From assembly GCA_023954795.1 (NCBI GenBank), contig JAGSHA010000128.1:1-8135 (forward strand): a stretch of DNA of 8,135 nt, read 5' to 3'. The notes beneath the pieces are model-generated. The model was given only the letters and a program-made list of their open reading frames with translations, was not told the origin of the DNA and searched no databases. Positions 6,512-8,135 of this stretch are shown here, piece after piece (positions within the stretch are counted from its first letter, which is position 1; the number at the start of each line of letters is the position of its first letter). Source of the stretch: Oceanospirillaceae bacterium. Its GTDB lineage: Bacteria; Pseudomonadota; Gammaproteobacteria; Pseudomonadales; Balneatricaceae. Made by a program: the position numbers and the translations under genes.

Positions 6512-6543
6512 GATGTCTGCTTCGGGTCGAAAGCGGGCACATC
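6512..6543. repeat. Imperfect hairpin copy of the dispersed repeat, after the mer unit
   Basis: GATGT (6512-6516) pairs with ACATC (6539-6543), and CTGC with GCGGG across a small bulge, around a TTC-gggtc-GAA core. The CTTCGGGTCG core (6520-6529) is shared with 5023 and 5173. It starts 2 nt past the stop of the GDCCVxC gene and could serve as its transcript end. Confidence 0.5.
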
Positions 6544-6545
6544 TG

Positions 6546-6776
6546 TCAGGACGTAGTGTTAGATGAACAACAATTTGTGCCTTCTTGTATAGGCGGGCAA
6601 GGAACCGTGCCATAAGAGCAGTACACGCAACAGTCGCCAGGAAGTGGCTTCAGTAACTTGCCACACCCACCACATTCATAGAACCATTGGCATGCATCGG
6701 TTGGCATGGATTCCATTTTAGAATGGCCGCACTCTGGGCAGGTAATAGTCGATTCCAAAACGATCTTTTTGTTCAT
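6546..6776 (-). CDS. GDCCVxC-motif small cysteine-rich protein
   Basis: A 76-residue protein with the signature G47-D-C-C-V-Y-C53, matching proteins named 'GDCCVxC domain-containing (seleno)protein'. It carries eleven cysteines: C13-P-E-C16, C29, C35-GG-C38, C49, C50, C53, C60, and a terminal C69-C70 pair, in a layout suggestive of zinc-ribbon-like or soft-metal binding. No in-frame TGA is present, so this is the all-cysteine version. There is no signal peptide or membrane helix, so it is probably cytoplasmic. The ATG at 6776 has AAGGAG 5 nt upstream and overlaps the merC stop as ATGA, showing tight co-expression with merC. Function is not established; binding Hg(II) handed over by MerC is a reasonable inference from context and cysteine content. 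Confidence 0.88.
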   Translation of the reverse strand: MNKKIVLESTITCPECGHSKMESMPTDACQWFYECGGCGKLLKPLPGDCCVYCSYGTVPCPPIQEGTNCCSSNTTS

Positions 6777-7186
6777 GACGACTCCTTGTTCTGTCTGGTG
6801 GTATGGCAAACTCGGTGGGGTGGTGACGTTAAATCCCAGACTGCTACTCCAAACATGAGAGCAAGGGCTGCATAGAACATGTAGGTGCTCCATGCGTCGG
6901 TCCAGAACAGGTACAAGGTGGCCAGCACCATAATAGGTCCTGCACTTGCCAGGATACCTCTCAGGTGACGTTGATGTGACCACCATGAAACCAGGACGGC
7001 GACGAGTGCAATGATCGCAAATAGCGGAAGTAAGGTATTGATAAAGATACCTTCAAATTGTGCCAAGAACCCCATTCCCAATGCGGACCCCAGTGCACCT
7101 AGCACGGGAAAACATGATGCGCATCCCATTGCCGAGACTATAGCACCCAACGCTCCCAGCTTTTCGGTAAGTACTGATAACTGCAT
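6773..7186 (-). CDS. merC: Mercuric ion transport protein MerC
   Basis: A 137-residue inner-membrane protein that brings Hg(II) into the cytoplasm in mer systems. Four hydrophobic segments are visible (about 11-35, 46-69, 78-95 and 101-119). The first holds the Hg-binding pair in MGC22-A-S-C25-FP, and the conserved stretches GFLAQFEG (39-46), LLPLFA (52-57) and WDLTSPPHR (117-125) match Tn21-type MerC. Only one cysteine (C127) remains in the C-terminal tail; the Tn21-type protein has two there. The ATG at 7186 has a modest purine-rich site upstream. The gene is expressed from the mer promoter 40-70 nt upstream and ends in a 4-nt overlap with the GDCCVxC gene. MerT and MerP are absent, so MerC would be the only importer here. 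Confidence 0.93.
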   Translation of the reverse strand: MQLSVLTEKLGALGAIVSAMGCASCFPVLGALGSALGMGFLAQFEGIFINTLLPLFAIIALVAVLVSWWSHQRHLRGILASAGPIMVLATLYLFWTDAWSTYMFYAALALMFGVAVWDLTSPPHRVCHTTRQNKESS

Positions 7187-7202
7187 ACCTGTATCTCAAC
7201 AC

Positions 7203-7226
7203 CTCAATATCAATCGATATATTGAG
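7203..7226. promoter_or_regulatory. 8-bp dyad at the merC transcription start region
   Basis: CTCAATAT (7203-7210), spacer CAATCGAT, ATATTGAG (7219-7226) is a perfect inverted repeat of 24 bp overall. Its right end touches the -10 of the mer promoter and it covers the expected transcription start (near 7219), ending 16 nt before merC. It is not part of the MerR dyad. It could be an operator for a second regulator or a 5' hairpin of the merC mRNA. Confidence 0.55.
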
Positions 7227-7256
7227 TATAAACTCCGTACTAGGGTACGGAATCAA
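7226..7256 (-). promoter_or_regulatory. mer promoter with MerR operator
   Basis: On the minus strand, -35 TTGATT (7251-7256) and -10 TTATAC (7226-7231) are separated by 19 bp, the over-long spacing typical of MerR-activated promoters. Inside the spacer lies TCCGTAC-CCTA-GTACGGA (7234-7251), a perfect 7-4-7 dyad with the same half-sites as the Tn501/Tn21 mer operator. It lies 8 nt after the merR stop and drives merC and the GDCCVxC gene. Hg-bound MerR is expected to twist the spacer and activate transcription. Confidence 0.92.
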
Positions 7257-7263
7257 GCATAAA

Positions 7264-7659
7264 TCATTCGCCCTGTGAAATGGCCTCAATGATTGGGCAG
7301 GGCGTATTAGAGCTGTTGTCTTCGCATGAGTTGATCAATGCCTCCAGCGTATTTTCGATTGCGCGAAGGTCCTGGATTTTCTCTTTCACATCATCAAGTT
7401 TACTGGACGCCAATTGCTTAGTTTGATCGCAGCTCCCCTCACCAAGGGAAAGCAGCGTCTTAATCTCATCAAGGCTAAATCCGAGTGTCTTCGCTCGCTG
7501 TATAAATTGTATCTGCTGCACATCCTGCGCAGTGTATGTTCGATACCCAGAAGCAGGCTTTGCTGGCTCAAGGATGAGTCCAATGCGCTGGTAATATCTT
7601 ATGGTCTCGATACCCACCCCTGCCTGTTTTGCAGCTGTGCTGATAGTTAGTTTGCCCAT
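7264..7659 (-). CDS. merR: Mercury-responsive transcriptional regulator MerR
   Basis: A 131-residue dimeric DNA-binding regulator. The N-terminal winged helix-turn-helix is plain (LTISTAAKQAGVGIETIRYYQRIGLI, 4-29; SGYRTY, 37-42), followed by the LGFSLDEIKTLL helix (59-70) and a long dimerisation helix (about 80-111). The three Hg(II)-binding cysteines are present as C77, C112 and C121; the gaps of 35 and 9 residues are the same as between C82, C117 and C126 of Tn501 MerR, which separates it from ZntR, CueR or SoxR relatives. Unlike the divergent arrangement of Tn21/Tn501, merR here points the same way as merC, with the regulated promoter between them, so it needs its own promoter upstream (candidate at 7703-7732). 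The ATG at 7659 has only an A-rich weak ribosome site. Confidence 0.95.
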   Translation of the reverse strand: MGKLTISTAAKQAGVGIETIRYYQRIGLILEPAKPASGYRTYTAQDVQQIQFIQRAKTLGFSLDEIKTLLSLGEGSCDQTKQLASSKLDDVKEKIQDLRAIENTLEALINSCEDNSSNTPCPIIEAISQGE

Positions 7660-7702
7660 TTATTTCTTTCGCTACACCTAATTACTCAAGGGGATGAGCT
7701 TT

Positions 7703-7732
7703 ACTATAGCCTCCGACGCAGCACCGTGTGAA
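7703..7732 (-). promoter_or_regulatory. Candidate merR promoter
   Basis: On the minus strand, TTCACA (7727-7732, five of six to TTGACA) and TATAGT (7703-7708) are separated by 18 bp, 43 nt before the merR start. No mer-type dyad lies in the spacer, so autoregulation through this site is not evident. The -35 abuts the start of a degenerate repeat copy. Confidence 0.55.
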
Positions 7733-7760
7733 CGTCCGATTTGGGGCGAAACGCGTCCAC
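7732..7760. repeat. Degenerate copy of the dispersed intergenic repeat
   Basis: AACGTCCGATTTGGGGCGAA followed by ACGCGTCC resembles a diverged form of the GTCCGCTTT-GGGTCGAAAGCGG-type sequence seen near 5064, 5111, 5168 and 6512. It joins directly onto the recombinase remnant, marking a likely junction. Identification rests on visual similarity only. Confidence 0.35.
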
Positions 7761-7911
7761 CTCGATGCGACGAATTAACCCGGCACTAGTCTATAAACGA
7801 ACTAAGAAGCTTTGGGCCGTTTAATTGGTCCTGGGACGATACCAAGTGGGGGAGTGTCGTTAGACAATTCAGTATTGATATAGATGATGCTCTGGAGATG
7901 GCAGAACAGAT
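7758..7911 (+). pseudogene. Decayed 3' fragment of a second tyrosine recombinase
   Basis: This matches the last third of the intact recombinase (5712-5862) in DNA and in broken translation: MRR (catalytic Arg region), ALVYKRTKKLWAV, a stop in place of the Gln of AVQLLLG, VLG, a one-base insertion that destroys the GHT histidine codon, loss of the RYLG tyrosine region, then IDIDDALEMAEQ. It thus has an in-frame stop, a frameshift and no N-terminal part, and cannot be active. It lies in the same orientation as the intact copy, so the two bracket the membrane-protein and mer genes as diverged direct repeats. Confidence 0.85.
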
Positions 7912-7941
7912 TTTTACCATTGAAAATAACCAACTGTTGCG

Positions 7942-7983
7942 ATGCAAGCCGGTGAGGACTTAACTAAACTGGATGCAGAGTAG
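7942..7983 (+). other. 13-codon frame, possible tail of a disrupted gene
   Basis: A short ATG-to-TAG frame (MQAGEDLTKLDAE) ends 14 nt before the next gene and runs up to that gene's ribosome site. The hydrophilic composition resembles a protein C-terminus. It may be the stub of a chromosomal gene interrupted by the island, or nothing. Confidence 0.2.
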
Positions 7984-7997
7984 TGGAGGTAGTATCC

Positions 7998-8135
7998 ATG
8001 GAGCCATTAACTAAAGCGCAGTTTGATCAGCATTACACCATTGAGCACCTTCGGGAGTTGTCGGTGTTTGGTGCTTTGAATCAAGACTTTGTCGAGCATC
8101 TGCTGGATCAGTGCGAGATATACCGCACGGAGCCC
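7998..8135 (+). CDS. Probable cyclic-nucleotide-binding domain protein, N-terminus only
   Basis: The first 46 codons of a gene that leaves the window. After MEPLTKAQFDQHYTIEHLREL comes SVFGALNQDFVEHLLDQCE, the pattern of the first helix of a Crp-type cyclic-nucleotide-binding domain (hydrophobic, F-x-x-L, then helix with LL and an acidic end). The β-roll and phosphate-binding cassette that would confirm this lie outside. The ATG has GGAGGT 7 nt upstream, a strong site. The gene probably belongs to the chromosome to the right of the island. Whether it is a transcription factor or a larger enzyme with this domain cannot be seen. Confidence 0.65.
   Translation, partial: MEPLTKAQFDQHYTIEHLRELSVFGALNQDFVEHLLDQCEIYRTEP

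Noticed and set aside
6777..6986. Longer 146-residue start for the GDCCVxC protein
   Set aside because: The extension is merC read in another frame; the ATG at 6776 has AAGGAG and couples to the merC stop.
7264..7650. Alternative frames inside merR on both strands
   Set aside because: They are shadows of a clear MerR with helix-turn-helix and the cysteine triad.

Overview
The window looks like a stretch of gammaproteobacterial chromosome carrying a small accessory island. The lineage is inferred from the protein character of the core genes: a 552-residue pseudomonad-type CysI followed by a DUF934 gene, and a HIT–DUF1294 pair. No rRNA, tRNA or CRISPR array is visible, so the genus is not determinable.

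Core part (about 1-4080). On the minus strand lie cysI (sulfite reductase hemoprotein subunit), a DUF934 gene overlapping it by 17 nt, and, after a short spacer with two mutually exclusive hairpins, an EamA/DMT-type permease that runs off the left edge. On the plus strand, divergent from cysI, lie a HIT-family nucleotide hydrolase and, 2 nt after its stop, a DUF1294 membrane protein.

Accessory part (about 4081-7997). It contains an unrecognised coiled-coil-rich protein (minus), a 207-residue tyrosine recombinase with only a catalytic domain (plus), a small two-helix membrane protein of unknown function (plus), and a compact mercury module on the minus strand: merR, a canonical mer promoter/operator, merC, and a 76-residue GDCCVxC-motif protein joined to merC by an ATGA overlap. 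No merA, merT or merP is present. A decayed 3' fragment of a second tyrosine recombinase, in the same orientation as the intact one, sits just upstream of merR. Degenerate copies of an intergenic repeat (cores such as GTCCGCTTTTGG and CTTCGGGTCG), several able to fold into hairpins, separate these units.

Right edge (7998-8135). A protein whose N-terminus resembles a cyclic-nucleotide-binding domain begins behind a strong ribosome binding site and leaves the window.

How it may work together: MerR with its Cys77/112/121 triad would sense Hg(II) at a dyad inside a 19-bp-spaced promoter located between merR and merC. This would switch on MerC (inner-membrane Hg(II) uptake) and the cysteine-rich GDCCVxC protein. 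Because no reductase is encoded here, the latter could be the metal acceptor, or merA may lie elsewhere. The recombinase, its decayed relative and the repeats suggest the cargo was assembled by repeated insertion.
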